A stretch of DNA of 37,964 bases from Rickettsiales bacterium (GCA_947442475.1 CANEVP010000014.1:1-37964); one strand, 5' to 3'; numbered from the stretch's first letter, positions 9,051-18,405 are shown. Notes: generated by a model not told the origin, from the letters alone. Numbers and translations are program-made.

Positions 9051-9839
9051 ATGCTTCTCACCTTCGACATCGGCAACACCAACATCGTCATCGGAATTTT
9101 TGAAAATAATCAATTAATCAAAAAATGGCGCTTGCCTAGCAACACCAAAAAATCAGCTGACGACTACGCGGTTGATATTATCGAACTTTGCCTCACTGAA
9201 AGAATAGACTGCCTAAAAATTTCTGGCGCTATCATCGGATCGGTGGTTCCAACTCTTACTGGCCTGATTTGCGAATCGATTAAAAAATTCACCAGCGAAA
9301 CTTTCACCGGAAAAATTCTCGTCATCGGACAAGACAATGTCGATTTGAACATCGACCTCAAAGTGCAAAACAAAAACGAAGTCGGTTGTGATCGCATCAT
9401 TAATTCGATAGCCGGATTTAAAAAATTTGGCGGCAATTTAATTATCATTGATTTCGGCACCGCGACCACTTTTGATGTGGTTGGAAAAAGCGGCGAATAT
9501 TTGGGCGGAGTTATTGCGCCTGGCATCAATCTTTCTTTAAAAGCTCTGCACGACATGACGGCGCAATTGCCGAAAATTTCAGTTAAAGCGCAAAAAAACG
9601 TAATCGGCAAAAACACTATTGAAGCAATGAATTCAGGTGCGTTCTTTGGTTATATTTCGCTGATTGAAGGTATGATTGTAAAAATCGAAAAAGAACTTGA
9701 ACACAAAACCACCCGCATAATTACGGGCGGACTTGCTGAACTTTTCAAAGATGCTTTAAAAAACGAAGTCGAGTATTACGAGCCCGACCTTACGCTAGAA
9801 GGACTTCAAATTGTTTATGAAAATAATTCGAAAATTTAA
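9051..9839 (+). CDS. coaX: type III pantothenate kinase
   Basis: CoaX phosphorylates pantothenate with ATP, the first step of coenzyme A synthesis. It has 262 residues, full length for the ASKHA-fold family. The phosphate-1 motif LTFDIGNTNIVIG is at the N-terminus, GCDRIINSIAG lies mid-protein, and IIDFGTATTFDVV is the second phosphate loop. GGVIAPGINLSLKALHDMTAQLP matches the pantothenate and dimer region, and RIITGGLAELF the adenosine motif. It starts directly after the family D repeat. RNase J follows at 25 bases. Confidence 0.96.
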   Translation: MLLTFDIGNTNIVIGIFENNQLIKKWRLPSNTKKSADDYAVDIIELCLTERIDCLKISGAIIGSVVPTLTGLICESIKKFTSETFTGKILVIGQDNVDLNIDLKVQNKNEVGCDRIINSIAGFKKFGGNLIIIDFGTATTFDVVGKSGEYLGGVIAPGINLSLKALHDMTAQLPKISVKAQKNVIGKNTIEAMNSGAFFGYISLIEGMIVKIEKELEHKTTRIITGGLAELFKDALKNEVEYYEPDLTLEGLQIVYENNSKI

Positions 9840-9864
9840 ATCTTAATTCTCAAAAATTCCTCAC

Positions 9865-11610
9865 ATGGATCTTAACTTAAAAAAACATCAAAGCGACCTA
9901 CTCTTCTTGCCTTTGGGCGGCGCTAACGAAATTGGCATGAATCTCAATTTATACCATCTTGACGGCAAATGGATTATGATCGATTGCGGCATGGGATTTG
10001 CCTACGACGTACCGGGCGTTGACATGATGACAGCTGACATTTCTTTCATTAAAGCCAATCGCAAAAACTTACTTGGGATCGTGATTACTCACATCCACGA
10101 AGATCACTTAGGCGCCGTGCAATATTTGTGGAGAGATCTTGAAGTTCCGGTTTACGCCACTGAATTTGCAGCAAATTTTTTGCGCACCAAATTGCAAGAA
10201 TTCAAACTCGAAAAAGAAGTGCCAATCCACATCATTGAAGGCTCACGCGATTTAAACCTTGGACCCTTTCAATTAGAATTTATCGGCCTAACCCACTCAG
10301 TTCCTGAGATGAAAGCGGTGATGGTTAAAACCCACAAAGGTAATATTCTTCACACAGGAGATTGGAAATTCGATCCAGATCCGGTGGTTGGCGATATTTC
10401 TGAAAAAGAAAGAATCAAAGCTTATGGTGACCGCGGTGAAATTTTAGCCGTGATCTGCGACTCAACCAACGCGCTATCTGAAGGGCACTCACGCTCGGAA
10501 GGTGAACTTTACGATTCGCTAAAAAGTTTGATCGAAGGCCGCAAAGGTTTGGTTGGCGTAACCACCTTCGCCTCAAATTTGGCCCGCGTCCACACCATTT
10601 GCCGAATCGCTCGCGACGTAGGCAGAAAAGTTGTGCTCGCCGGATTTTCTTTGCACCGCCTTCACGAAGTTGGCAAAAAAAGCGGCTATTTTGCCGAAAA
10701 TTTTGAATTCATTTCTGATCGCGAGATGAAGTTTTATGCCAAAAGCGAAATCTTGGTTATTTCAACTGGATGTCAGGGCGAGCCCAACGCTGGCACTCGT
10801 AAAATCGCAACCGACATGCATCCAACTATTCGTTTTACCAAGGGTGATTTGATGATTTTTTCATCAAAAATTATCCCAGGAAACGAGAAAAAAATCTTCG
10901 AACTTTTTGACGAATTAGCCAAAAAACAAATCGATGTTTTAACTGAAAAAGATCACTTCGTGCACGTTTCGGGCCATCCTTCGCAAGAAGAATTGTATGA
11001 AATGTATGCTCTGGCCCAACCAAAAATTGCCATTCCGGTTCACGGCGAATTTTTGCACACCAAAACTCACTGCGAAATCGCAAGAGATTGCAACGTGCCT
11101 CGCGTAATTCAAATTGAAAATGGCGCTGCCGTTAGATTTGACGCGGAAAATCACATGAATTCCGAAATTGTCGGCAAAGTAAAAGTTGGCTACATCGGCG
11201 TTGATGGCAAACAGCTTTTAGATTTGAAAAGTGAAGTTTTAAGAGAACGCAAAAAACTACAATTTGCCGGCATTGTGACCATTTCTTTAACGGTTAATGA
11301 CTCACTAACTTTAACTTCAAAACCACGCATAATTTCTGTTGGCGCTTACGATTTGAAAAGTGATCGCCAAGCCGCAGAGATGTTGCAAAACGAAATTCAG
11401 TTTATTTTAAGAAATAAAGCGCGCGAATTGCAGTTAAATGAAGGTTTTGGCCTTAAATTTATGAAAAGCAAAAAAAGCCGCAAAAAATTGCAAGAAACTA
11501 AAGTGATGGCCGAAATCGAAAAAACTTTGCGAACTAAAATGCTAAAAGCTTTCGAAGATTTGATGGGCAAAAGACCAGCTTTAGAAATTGCGATTCATTT
11601 GGTTGGTTAA
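9865..11610 (+). CDS. rnj: ribonuclease J
   Basis: This metallo-beta-lactamase/beta-CASP ribonuclease does 5'-3' exo and endonucleolytic RNA processing. It has 581 residues. The zinc motif THIHEDHLGAVQ gives His76, His78, Asp80 and His81; HTGDWKFDPDP and a later SGHPSQEELYEMYALAQP are the beta-CASP motifs, and IPVHGEFLH supplies the C-terminal metal ligand. A C-terminal domain of about 130 residues is complete (ends LEIAIHLVG). Presence of RNase J is usual in alphaproteobacteria. It lies just downstream of coaX, and the stop is 8 bases before a palindrome that borders the broken alaS. Confidence 0.96.
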   Translation: MDLNLKKHQSDLLFLPLGGANEIGMNLNLYHLDGKWIMIDCGMGFAYDVPGVDMMTADISFIKANRKNLLGIVITHIHEDHLGAVQYLWRDLEVPVYATEFAANFLRTKLQEFKLEKEVPIHIIEGSRDLNLGPFQLEFIGLTHSVPEMKAVMVKTHKGNILHTGDWKFDPDPVVGDISEKERIKAYGDRGEILAVICDSTNALSEGHSRSEGELYDSLKSLIEGRKGLVGVTTFASNLARVHTICRIARDVGRKVVLAGFSLHRLHEVGKKSGYFAENFEFISDREMKFYAKSEILVISTGCQGEPNAGTRKIATDMHPTIRFTKGDLMIFSSKIIPGNEKKIFELFDELAKKQIDVLTEKDHFVHVSGHPSQEELYEMYALAQPKIAIPVHGEFLHTKTHCEIARDCNVPRVIQIENGAAVRFDAENHMNSEIVGKVKVGYIGVDGKQLLDLKSEVLRERKKLQFAGIVTISLTVNDSLTLTSKPRIISVGAYDLKSDRQAAEMLQNEIQFILRNKARELQLNEGFGLKFMKSKKSRKKLQETKVMAEIEKTLRTKMLKAFEDLMGKRPALEIAIHLVG

Positions 11611-11618
11611 AAAACGCT

Positions 11619-11663
11619 ATAGGTCCCTGAGCAAAGCACGAAGTGCGTTGCTCAGGGACCTAT
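11619..11663. repeat. palindrome, family C, at the alaS breakpoint
   Basis: The outer arms 11619-11634 and 11648-11663 (ATAGGTCCCTGAGCAA and its complement) pair perfectly over 16 bases. After one mismatch an inner GCAC/GTGC stem closes on a GAA loop. The right arm is followed by AAAAATAG rather than a T-run, so this is a repeat element rather than an obvious terminator. It fills the space between the rnj stop (11608-11610) and the first AlaRS-like codons (about 11689). Confidence 0.9.
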
Positions 11664-11688
11664 AAAAATAGAGTTATTTCAAAAACTA

Positions 11689-13598
11689 TGCAGACAAAAC
11701 CAGAACTAAAAATCATCGCCGATCACCTAAGATCATCCTGCTTCCTAATCGCTGACGGCGTGCTGCCAAGCAATGAAGGGCGCGGCTACGTTCTACGCCG
11801 CATCATGCGCCGCGCCATGCGACAAATTCACAAGTTGGGCGCTACTGAAGCCATGATGTTCAAGCTGGTCGATATTTTAATCAAAGAAATGGGTGCGGCT
11901 TATCCAGAATTGGCGCGTGCTCGCGACACAATTATTGATGCGTTAAAAAACGAAGAAGAAAAATTTCGTGAAACGCTAGAGAAGGGTTTGAAGATTTTGG
12001 AAGAAGAAATTTCTCGCATAAAACGCACCGAAGAAATTGGTGGTATTGAATATACCAAACTATGGGAGGGAATAGACGGAACCTTTGGCTCGACCCCATT
12101 ACATGGTTCTATCGCGTTTAAACTTTATGATACTTATGGCTTCCCGCTCGATTTAACTCAAGATATCCTCAAAGAAAAAAATCTAGAAGTTGATACCGAC
12201 AATTTTTATCGCGAAATGGAATTGCAGCGCGAACGCGCCCGCAAAAACTGGTCTGGTTCTGGCGAAGAAAAAGAAGATAATTTGTTTTTTGAACTCAAAG
12301 AAAAATTCGGTGAAACCAAATTTTTGGGTTACGAAAAACTAGAAAGCCCTGCGAAAATTTTATTTATCTCAGAAGCACCAAACGCTTTTGTAATTTTGGA
12401 TCAAACTAGCTTCTACGCCACTTCCGGCGGCCAAAAAGGCGATGATGGAAAAATCATTTGTGGTGACAATATATTTACAATTTCTGAAGCCAGAAAAGCT
12501 GCCGGAAATTTATTTCTGCATTTAATTTTAGAAACTAAAGGCACTTTCAAAATTGGTGACGCAGTTACCACACAAGTAAATAAAGAAAGCCGCAAAACCC
12601 GCGCCGCCAATCACTCGGCAACCCACTTGATGCACAAAACTTTGAAAGAAGTTTTAGGAAATTCGATTTCGCAAAAAGGCTCAAATGTTGACGCCGAATA
12701 TTTCACTTTTGACTTCAATTTTAACCGCGCGATGACGGCTGAAGAAATCAAAAAAGTTGAGGATTTGGTTAACTCAAAAATCAAAGAAAATAACTCGGTA
12801 AACACTAATTTGATGGCGCTGGACGCTGCTCGCAAAAGTGGTGCTGAGGCTTTGTTTGGTGAAAAATATGACGCTGAGGTTCGCGTGGTGAAAATGGGAA
12901 ATTCGGTTGAATTATGTGGCGGAACTCACGTTAAAAATACTTCTGAAATTGAGGCTTTTAAAATTATTTCAGAAAAATCAGTCGCGTCAGGAATTAGAAG
13001 AATCGAGGCTAAAAGCGGTGCTGGGGTGAAAAAATATTTAAGCGAACAAGCAGAAAAACAAAAAGAATTTAGCTCCAAACAAATCGGAGAAATTAATAAA
13101 AAAGATTTGGAAATTTCAAATCTTGGCGGCGGCGCGTCAGATAATTCGCACTTTGGCGTTACTGATCCAAAAATCCTCGAAGAAATCTTAAAGAAAAAAA
13201 TCAAAGAAATTGAGCGTTTAAAACGCCAAGTTTTGCTTGGAGCTTTAAATAATTTGAAATCTGAGAAAGTTGGCGACATAACTTTAGTAACTCACACTTT
13301 TGAAGATGCGGATGCCAAAGATGTGCGCGAAATTTTGATGGATGCCAAAGCAAAAAAAGAATTTTTATCTCAAAGCGTTTTTGCCTTCTTTGGCAATAAA
13401 GACGACAAAGTTGCAGTGTGCGTTTCAATTGGCGCCGATTTGCTTGAGAAATTTGATTCCGCAAAATTAATCGCGCCTTTAGTTGAAGCAGTTGGCGGCA
13501 AAGGAGGTGGCGGCAAAAAAGATTTAGCGATGGGCGGCGGGGTTAATAAAGATGGAATTGCTCAAGCGATTGAGGCAATAAAAAATTTAATCAAATAA
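11689..13598 (+). CDS. alaS: alanyl-tRNA synthetase fragment lacking the catalytic domain (tRNA-binding, editing and C-Ala parts)
   Basis: The protein has 636 residues from ATG 11689, against about 875 for complete AlaRS. The open frame reaches 11643, but those codons are palindrome. Homology starts at KIIADHLRSSCFLIADGVLP, within the tRNA-recognition part, so class II motifs 1-3 are absent. Intact are GRGYVLRRIMRRAMR, FKLYDTYGFPLDLT, the editing zinc site NHSATHLMH plus CGGTHV, and the C-Ala/DHHA1 end GGKGGGGKKDLAMGGG. A 20-residue or so insertion lies before the FKLYD segment. Without the core it cannot aminoacylate alone. It could be half of a split enzyme, a free-standing mischarged-tRNA editing protein, a rearranged relic, or an assembly artefact. 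The long undamaged frame argues against old decay. Confidence 0.88.
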
Positions 13599-13604
13599 CA
13601 AACT

Positions 13605-15413
13605 GTGATTAAAAATATTTCGATCAAAAATTTTAAATCTTTTAAAGACACGGGTGAAATTTCACTTGGAAAATCCACCGTTTTAATCGGCTCAAACAAT
13701 ACAGGCAAAACAACGCTGCTTCAAGCAATTGCGCTTTGGCATTTGGCGACAAAGAAAATTCTTGAAAAAAACCGCCAGAAAAAAACTAAAACTGCCGATT
13801 CAAAAGATAAAAAAAGAGATGGAGTCACAATAACTCGTAAAGAAATTTTTGCCCTGCCCACCAAAGATGTTCGTAATATTTGGCATGAATTAACCGTTAC
13901 GCCATTAATTGAAATTCACGTCACCTTATTTTTTGAAGAAGAAGATTTTGATTTAGCAATTCAGCTAAAGCATCACGGCGAAGAGCTGATTTACGCTAGA
14001 GCAATAGTAGGCAAAAATAATAAACTCTTAAAAAAACCCGAAATATTTGATCGCCTTAATATCGCTTTTTTACCAACAATGTCTGGCTTGCTGCCAAGTG
14101 AATCGAGATTTCTCGATCAAGAAGCAATTGATGCCAGAATTGGCGAAGGCTTAACTGGCTCGGTTTTGCGCAATATTTGCTACAGAATTTCTAATCCCGA
14201 AGTTTTTGCTACCTCGGATGTCAAAAATAATTCTGACCTCATTCAAAACAAAAAAAGAAATTGGGATTCGTTGGTTAAAAATATAAAAGATTTATTTGCC
14301 ATCGAACTTTACCAACCAGAAATGGCGGGCAATGGCGATATTGAAATTTTTTACTCAAAAGATTTTGAAAAGAAAAACCCAACAAAACTTGAAATTGCCA
14401 ATTCTGGTCGCGGAATGCAGCAAGTGCTGCTGTTGTTGAGCTATTTAATGGTTAAGCCAAATTCAATTCTTTTGCTCGACGAGCCCGACGCCCATTTGGA
14501 AGTTTTAAAACAGAAAGAAGTCTACAAGTTGCTTAAAGAATTAAGCTCGCAAAATAACTCGCAAATTATTGCCGCTAGCCATTCGGAAGTTGTTTTGACG
14601 CAGGCAATTGAAATGGATGACGAGGTAATTGCTTTTTACCCAAACTCAGCTCAGAGAAATATTGACAGCAAAACCAAAAAACACTTACTCGAGTCTTTAA
14701 AAGAAATAAAAATCGAAGATTATTATTACGCCGAAAAAACGCGTTTTATTCTTTATTTAGAAGGCTCAACCGACTTTGATATTTTAAAAGCTTTTGCCAC
14801 AAAACTTAATCACAAAGTAAAAAAATATCTCAACGACGACAGAGTTTTTAGATATGAATTTGCTGACAAAAATAATAAGCAATCTGGAGCAAAAAAGCAT
14901 TTTCAAGCCATTAAAGAAACTATTTCAGACGGAAAAATTTACGGAATTATTTTGCTTGATAGCGACAATAAAACAGCAAACGAAAATGATTCAGAAGTTG
15001 AGAATCTGAAACAAGTGCGATGGAAAAAATGTGAAATCGAAAATTATTTTTTTTCCGCAGAAACGCTAAAGGAGTTTGCAAAAAGAGAGCAAAATAAACG
15101 ATCTCAAAACCTTAATGAAGCCCCATCGCTGTTTTTTGGTGAAGTTAAATATTTAGAAATAATGGATGAAATTGTAAAAAATTCATTTGCCCCAAAAGAC
15201 CTAAAAGATGAAAAAAGCGAATATTGGTCAACAACCAAAGCAAGCAAAAAAATTGAAGAAATTCTCGTAGATTTTTGTCAAAAAACTGGCTTGCCCAAAG
15301 GCTTCTCATCAAAAAATAATTTTCACGAACTGGTCGATTGCATGCCTGAAGAAAAAATCGACCCTGAAATAAAAGAAAAATTAGACCTAATTTTAAAACA
15401 GATAACCCAATAA
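13605..15413 (+). CDS. OLD-family ATPase with TOPRIM nuclease domain
   Basis: The protein has 602 residues from GTG 13605, 6 bases after alaS. The N-terminal SMC/ABC-like ATPase shows KNFKSFKDTG, Walker A GSNNTGKTT (29-37), a signature-like NSGRGMQQVLLLLSYL, Walker B SILLLDEPDAHLE (about 285-297) and H-loop AASHSE. A TOPRIM domain follows: Glu in ILYLEGSTDFDIL (about 385), acidic pair in IILLDSDNK (about 452), and KKCEIENYFF. This is the domain order of overcoming-lysogenization-defect (OLD) nucleases, including GajA of Gabija, many of which act against phage. No UvrD-like helicase partner (GajB) or reverse transcriptase is adjacent, so it resembles a stand-alone class. Phage defence is inference only. 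Confidence 0.85.
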   Translation: MIKNISIKNFKSFKDTGEISLGKSTVLIGSNNTGKTTLLQAIALWHLATKKILEKNRQKKTKTADSKDKKRDGVTITRKEIFALPTKDVRNIWHELTVTPLIEIHVTLFFEEEDFDLAIQLKHHGEELIYARAIVGKNNKLLKKPEIFDRLNIAFLPTMSGLLPSESRFLDQEAIDARIGEGLTGSVLRNICYRISNPEVFATSDVKNNSDLIQNKKRNWDSLVKNIKDLFAIELYQPEMAGNGDIEIFYSKDFEKKNPTKLEIANSGRGMQQVLLLLSYLMVKPNSILLLDEPDAHLEVLKQKEVYKLLKELSSQNNSQIIAASHSEVVLTQAIEMDDEVIAFYPNSAQRNIDSKTKKHLLESLKEIKIEDYYYAEKTRFILYLEGSTDFDILKAFATKLNHKVKKYLNDDRVFRYEFADKNNKQSGAKKHFQAIKETISDGKIYGIILLDSDNKTANENDSEVENLKQVRWKKCEIENYFFSAETLKEFAKREQNKRSQNLNEAPSLFFGEVKYLEIMDEIVKNSFAPKDLKDEKSEYWSTTKASKKIEEILVDFCQKTGLPKGFSSKNNFHELVDCMPEEKIDPEIKEKLDLILKQITQ

Positions 15414-15424
15414 AATCGTCAACC

Positions 15425-16768
15425 ATGACTCGTAAATATTTCGGCACCGACGGCATTCGTGGAACAGCTAACAAATTTCCGATGACCGCAGAAATCGCCT
15501 TAAAAGTTGGCATGGCAATTGGGGCAAAATTTATTGATGGCGGACATCGTCATCGTGTGGTGATTGGAAAAGACACTCGTCTTTCTGGCTATGTTATTGA
15601 ACCCGCCCTCACCGCTGGACTTGCCGCGGTTGGCATGGATGTGTTTTTGGTGGGCCCCGTTCCAACCCCCGCGGTTTCAATGCTGACGCGCTCAATTCGC
15701 GCTGACATTGGCATTATGATTTCAGCGTCACACAATCCTTATTGCGACAATGGCATTAAAATTTTCACTCGCGACGGACATAAATTAAGCGACCAACTTG
15801 AGAAGGAAATTGAAGCATTAATTGATGGCGACATCACACCCCACTTAGCTAAGCCAGAAAGTCTCGGTCGCGTTAAAAGATTGGACGATGCTTCAAATCG
15901 CTACATCGAATTTGTCAAAAATTCTTTTCCCAAAGATAAAAACCTCACCGGTTTAAAAATCGTCATCGATTGCGCTAACGGCGCCGCTTACAAAATTGCC
16001 CCAAAGATTTTTTGGGAATTAGGTGCCGAAGTAATTGAAATTGGCACCGAACCAAACGGCTTCAACATCAATGAAAAATGCGGCTCAACACATCCAGAAG
16101 CGCTTCGCAAAAAAGTTTTAGAAACACAAGCCCACATCGGAATTGCCTTGGATGGCGACGCTGATCGTCTTTTAGTGGTTGACGAAAAAGGCAACACCAT
16201 TGACGGCGACAAGCTAATTGCGTTGATTGCCGAAAAACTTCACGCCGACGGAAATTTGAAAAATGACACGGTGGTAATTACGCAAATGTCGAATTTGGCA
16301 TTGGAAAATTATCTTAGTTACATCGGCGTTTCTACAATTCGCGCCCAAGTTGGTGACCGTTACGTTTTGGAAGAAATGCGTAAAAATCGCTGCAATTTTG
16401 GCGGCGAACAATCGGGTCACATTGTGATTTCAGACTATTCCACAACTGGAGATGGCTTGATTGCAGCATTGCAAGTTTTGTCGGTATTGTCTGATTCTAA
16501 AAAACCGGTGAGTGAAATTTTGGATTTGTTCAAACTCTTTCCGCAAATTTTAAAAAATACCAAATTTGACGCCGGTAAAAAAAATCCGTTAGAAGAAAAA
16601 ACTGTGCAAGATTTTATCAAAACAAAAGAAGCAGCGCTTGCCGGAAGCGGCAGAATTCTAGTGCGCAAGAGCGGCACTGAAAATTTAATTCGAGTAATGA
16701 TTGAAGGAAAAGATCAGCAAAAAATTGAAGAAATTGCCGATGAGATTATTGCCAAAATCAACAGTTAA
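15425..16768 (+). CDS. glmM: phosphoglucosamine mutase
   Basis: GlmM converts glucosamine-6-phosphate to glucosamine-1-phosphate for peptidoglycan and LPS precursors. It has 447 residues, full length. The start RKYFGTDGIRGTAN is typical. The phosphoserine loop MISASHNPYCDNGIKIF places the catalytic Ser at about 102, the Mg-binding loop LDGDADRLL is near 243-248, GGEQSGHIV gives the sugar-binding motif, and RKSGTENLIRVMIEG is the phosphate-binding C-terminal loop. It lies 11 bases after the OLD gene. In many proteobacteria it neighbours folP or ftsH, which are not present here; downstream lies only gene debris. Confidence 0.97.
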   Translation: MTRKYFGTDGIRGTANKFPMTAEIALKVGMAIGAKFIDGGHRHRVVIGKDTRLSGYVIEPALTAGLAAVGMDVFLVGPVPTPAVSMLTRSIRADIGIMISASHNPYCDNGIKIFTRDGHKLSDQLEKEIEALIDGDITPHLAKPESLGRVKRLDDASNRYIEFVKNSFPKDKNLTGLKIVIDCANGAAYKIAPKIFWELGAEVIEIGTEPNGFNINEKCGSTHPEALRKKVLETQAHIGIALDGDADRLLVVDEKGNTIDGDKLIALIAEKLHADGNLKNDTVVITQMSNLALENYLSYIGVSTIRAQVGDRYVLEEMRKNRCNFGGEQSGHIVISDYSTTGDGLIAALQVLSVLSDSKKPVSEILDLFKLFPQILKNTKFDAGKKNPLEEKTVQDFIKTKEAALAGSGRILVRKSGTENLIRVMIEGKDQQKIEEIADEIIAKINS

Positions 16769-16791
16769 GTACGATTGAAGCGATATTGTGA

Positions 16792-16890
16792 TGCAGATTT
16801 GTTTTTGGATTAGCGCTTTCTCCAGTTGAAGGATTTGACGTGGAGAAGAGGAAAGATGTTTTGAAAAATATTGGAGCTAAGACGAAATGA
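16792..16890 (+). pseudogene. C-terminal gene remnant, unidentified
   Basis: After a TGA at 16789-16791 the frame reads FVFGLALSPVEGFDVEKRK, then DVLKNIGAKTK and a stop at 16888-16890. The composition looks like a genuine protein C-terminus, but no start or upstream part exists and I could not name the family. It occupies the first part of the 334-base gap between glmM and lptB. Confidence 0.35.
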
Positions 16891-16914
16891 TAAACCATCG
16901 AAATGAAACTTTAG

Positions 16915-16983
16915 AAAATTTTAGGGCCAATTACAATTGGCTCTGGAGCAAAAATTGGCCCTGAGGCAATCATCATTCGAGAC
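16915..16983 (+). pseudogene. hexapeptide-repeat acyltransferase remnant (serine acetyltransferase-like)
   Basis: The frame directly after a TAG (16912-16914) reads KILGPITIGSGAKIGPEAII. This is two to three turns of a left-handed beta-helix and closely resembles the C-terminal repeat of CysE-type serine acetyltransferases. It then loses the expected Pro/Ala-rich end and stops at 17062-17064. It has no start and no catalytic domain, so it is a relic. The rest of the gap to 17102 contains a 24-codon frame (17015-17089) I cannot identify. Confidence 0.5.
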
Positions 16984-17102
16984 TTAGGACAGGCTCTTAG
17001 AAACCAACAAAACCATGGTCGCAGAAACTGCGCGCGAGGCGAAAATAAAGTTGTGGGATCTTGATTATTACATCCAGGACAAACTCTAACGACGGATCTG
17101 GG

Positions 17103-17828
17103 TTAAATTCTGAAATCTTCACCCAAATAAACTTTTCTCACTTGTTCATTTGCAACAATATCCTCTTTTGAACCAGAGGCCAAAATTTTGCCATCATAAA
17201 CAATATAAGCGCGATCCACGATTGATAAGGTTTCGCGCACATTGTGATCGGTAATCAAAACGCCAATTCCACGATTTTTTAAATGACCAACCATCTGCCT
17301 AATATCATTTACCGCGATTGGATCAACACCGGCAAAAGGCTCGTCCAACAAAATAAATGAAGGGTTAGTCGCCAAAGCACGAGCAATTTCAACCCGCCTT
17401 CTTTCACCGCCCGAAAGCGACAAAGCGTGAGATTTTCTAATGTGAGTAATTGAAAATTCTTCGAGCAACTCTTCCAATTTTTCTTTGCGCTTCACCACAT
17501 TGGCTTCAGATATCTCAAGTATCGAATAGATGTTATCTTCCACATTCATGCCGCGAAAAATTGAAGCCTCTTGCGGCAAATAACTAACACCCAAGCGCGC
17601 GCGCTGATACATTGGCATGCCAGTTACATCAACTTGATCAATAAAAATATGGCCCGAACTCACATCAACCAAACCAACAATCATGTAAAAACAAGTGGTC
17701 TTCCCCGCACCATTGGGGCCAAGCAAACCAACCACTTCACCTTGTAAGATTTTTAAGCTAATGTCGCGAATAACTTTTTTCTTACCGTAGGATTTTTCTA
17801 AATTTCTAACGTTGAGGGTTTTCTTCAT
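17103..17828 (-). CDS. lptB: LPS export ABC transporter ATP-binding protein
   Basis: LptB powers extraction of lipopolysaccharide from the inner membrane with LptF/LptG. It has 241 residues from ATG 17828 ([15 protein letters not shown]); an upstream start at 17876 would extend it with KN-rich residues and is unlikely. Walker A is GPNGAGKTT (37-45), the Q-loop lies in [13 protein letters not shown], the signature is [17 protein letters not shown], Walker B is [13 protein letters not shown] and the switch His lies in [11 protein letters not shown]. The FAGVDPIAV and SIFRGM segments are characteristic of LptB. It overlaps the lptA 3' end by 23 bases, so the two are co-transcribed. Confidence 0.96.
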   Translation of the reverse strand: MKKTLNVRNLEKSYGKKKVIRDISLKILQGEVVGLLGPNGAGKTTCFYMIVGLVDVSSGHIFIDQVDVTGMPMYQRARLGVSYLPQEASIFRGMNVEDNIYSILEISEANVVKRKEKLEELLEEFSITHIRKSHALSLSGGERRRVEIARALATNPSFILLDEPFAGVDPIAVNDIRQMVGHLKNRGIGVLITDHNVRETLSIVDRAYIVYDGKILASGSKEDIVANEQVRKVYLGEDFRI

Positions 17829-18405
17829 TTTTTGATTTTTTTGTTTGTTTTTTGCGATCCTGCAAATCATTACCAATCACAACTACGACTCGTTTGTCGC
17901 CACCATTTCCGGTAATAGAAGTTTCGTCTTTGCCACCAATAAAATTGCCTTTTTTAGTCACTAAACTGTAAACGAATTTATCGCCGCTGGCAATTGAGGT
18001 GCCGTTATTGACGATCACATTTTTTTCCAAAACAAAAATATCTTTGCTTGGGTCGTAATAGCCAAAATCACCACTGGCGACAAATTCTTCGCTGAAGATT
18101 TTAACATTTTCTTTGGCATTAATTCTTTTAATTGACGCCTGCTGTCCCTCACTTTTTTCGTTGTAGAGCACAGTCATTTTTTGCGCCAACAAACTGCTAT
18201 CGTCTTTTTCAACAACAACATTGCTGATGAAATCAACAGTTTCAGATTTTCTCTTGATGTCGATTATGTCCGATCTTATTCTGGTTGGGCTCTCGCGCTT
18301 TGATTTTTGCGCCGCCACAGCATCATTGCAATTTGCAAAAAACAAGCTTTCACAACCAAGAATCATGAAAAAAATTGCCAGAAAATTTGATTTGAAACGT
18401 TTCAC
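17806..18405 (-). CDS. lptA: LPS transport periplasmic protein LptA
   Basis: LptA forms the periplasmic bridge carrying LPS from the LptBFGC complex to LptDE. It has 199 residues from GTG 18405. The N-terminus [16 protein letters not shown] is a basic and hydrophobic signal peptide with probable cleavage after AVAA (about residue 32). An ATG at 18366 would remove the basic part, so GTG is preferred. The OstA-like beta-jellyroll is recognisable by [34 protein letters not shown] and [19 protein letters not shown]. The tail is Lys/Gln-rich. lptB follows with overlap; lptC is not adjacent in this window. Its first 41 bases overlap the 5' end of the divergent DUF192 gene. Confidence 0.85.
   Translation of the reverse strand: MKRFKSNFLAIFFMILGCESLFFANCNDAVAAQKSKRESPTRIRSDIIDIKRKSETVDFISNVVVEKDDSSLLAQKMTVLYNEKSEGQQASIKRINAKENVKIFSEEFVASGDFGYYDPSKDIFVLEKNVIVNNGTSIASGDKFVYSLVTKKGNFIGGKDETSITGNGGDKRVVVVIGNDLQDRKKQTKKSKNEENPQR

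Noticed and set aside
9164-9616. 150-codon - strand frame inside coaX
   Set aside because: It is a shadow of coaX, which has all its family motifs on the + strand.
11619-11663. Intrinsic terminator of rnj
   Set aside because: The stem is strong but no T-run follows; the repeat interpretation is better supported, though it may still slow transcription.
11643-11688. 15-residue extension of the alaS frame
   Set aside because: The codons lie in the palindrome's right arm; no AlaRS homology before 11689.
18221-18364. Longer DUF192 protein starting at 18221
   Set aside because: This part is antisense to well-supported lptA codons, and the signal segment begins at ATG 18365 or TTG 18392.
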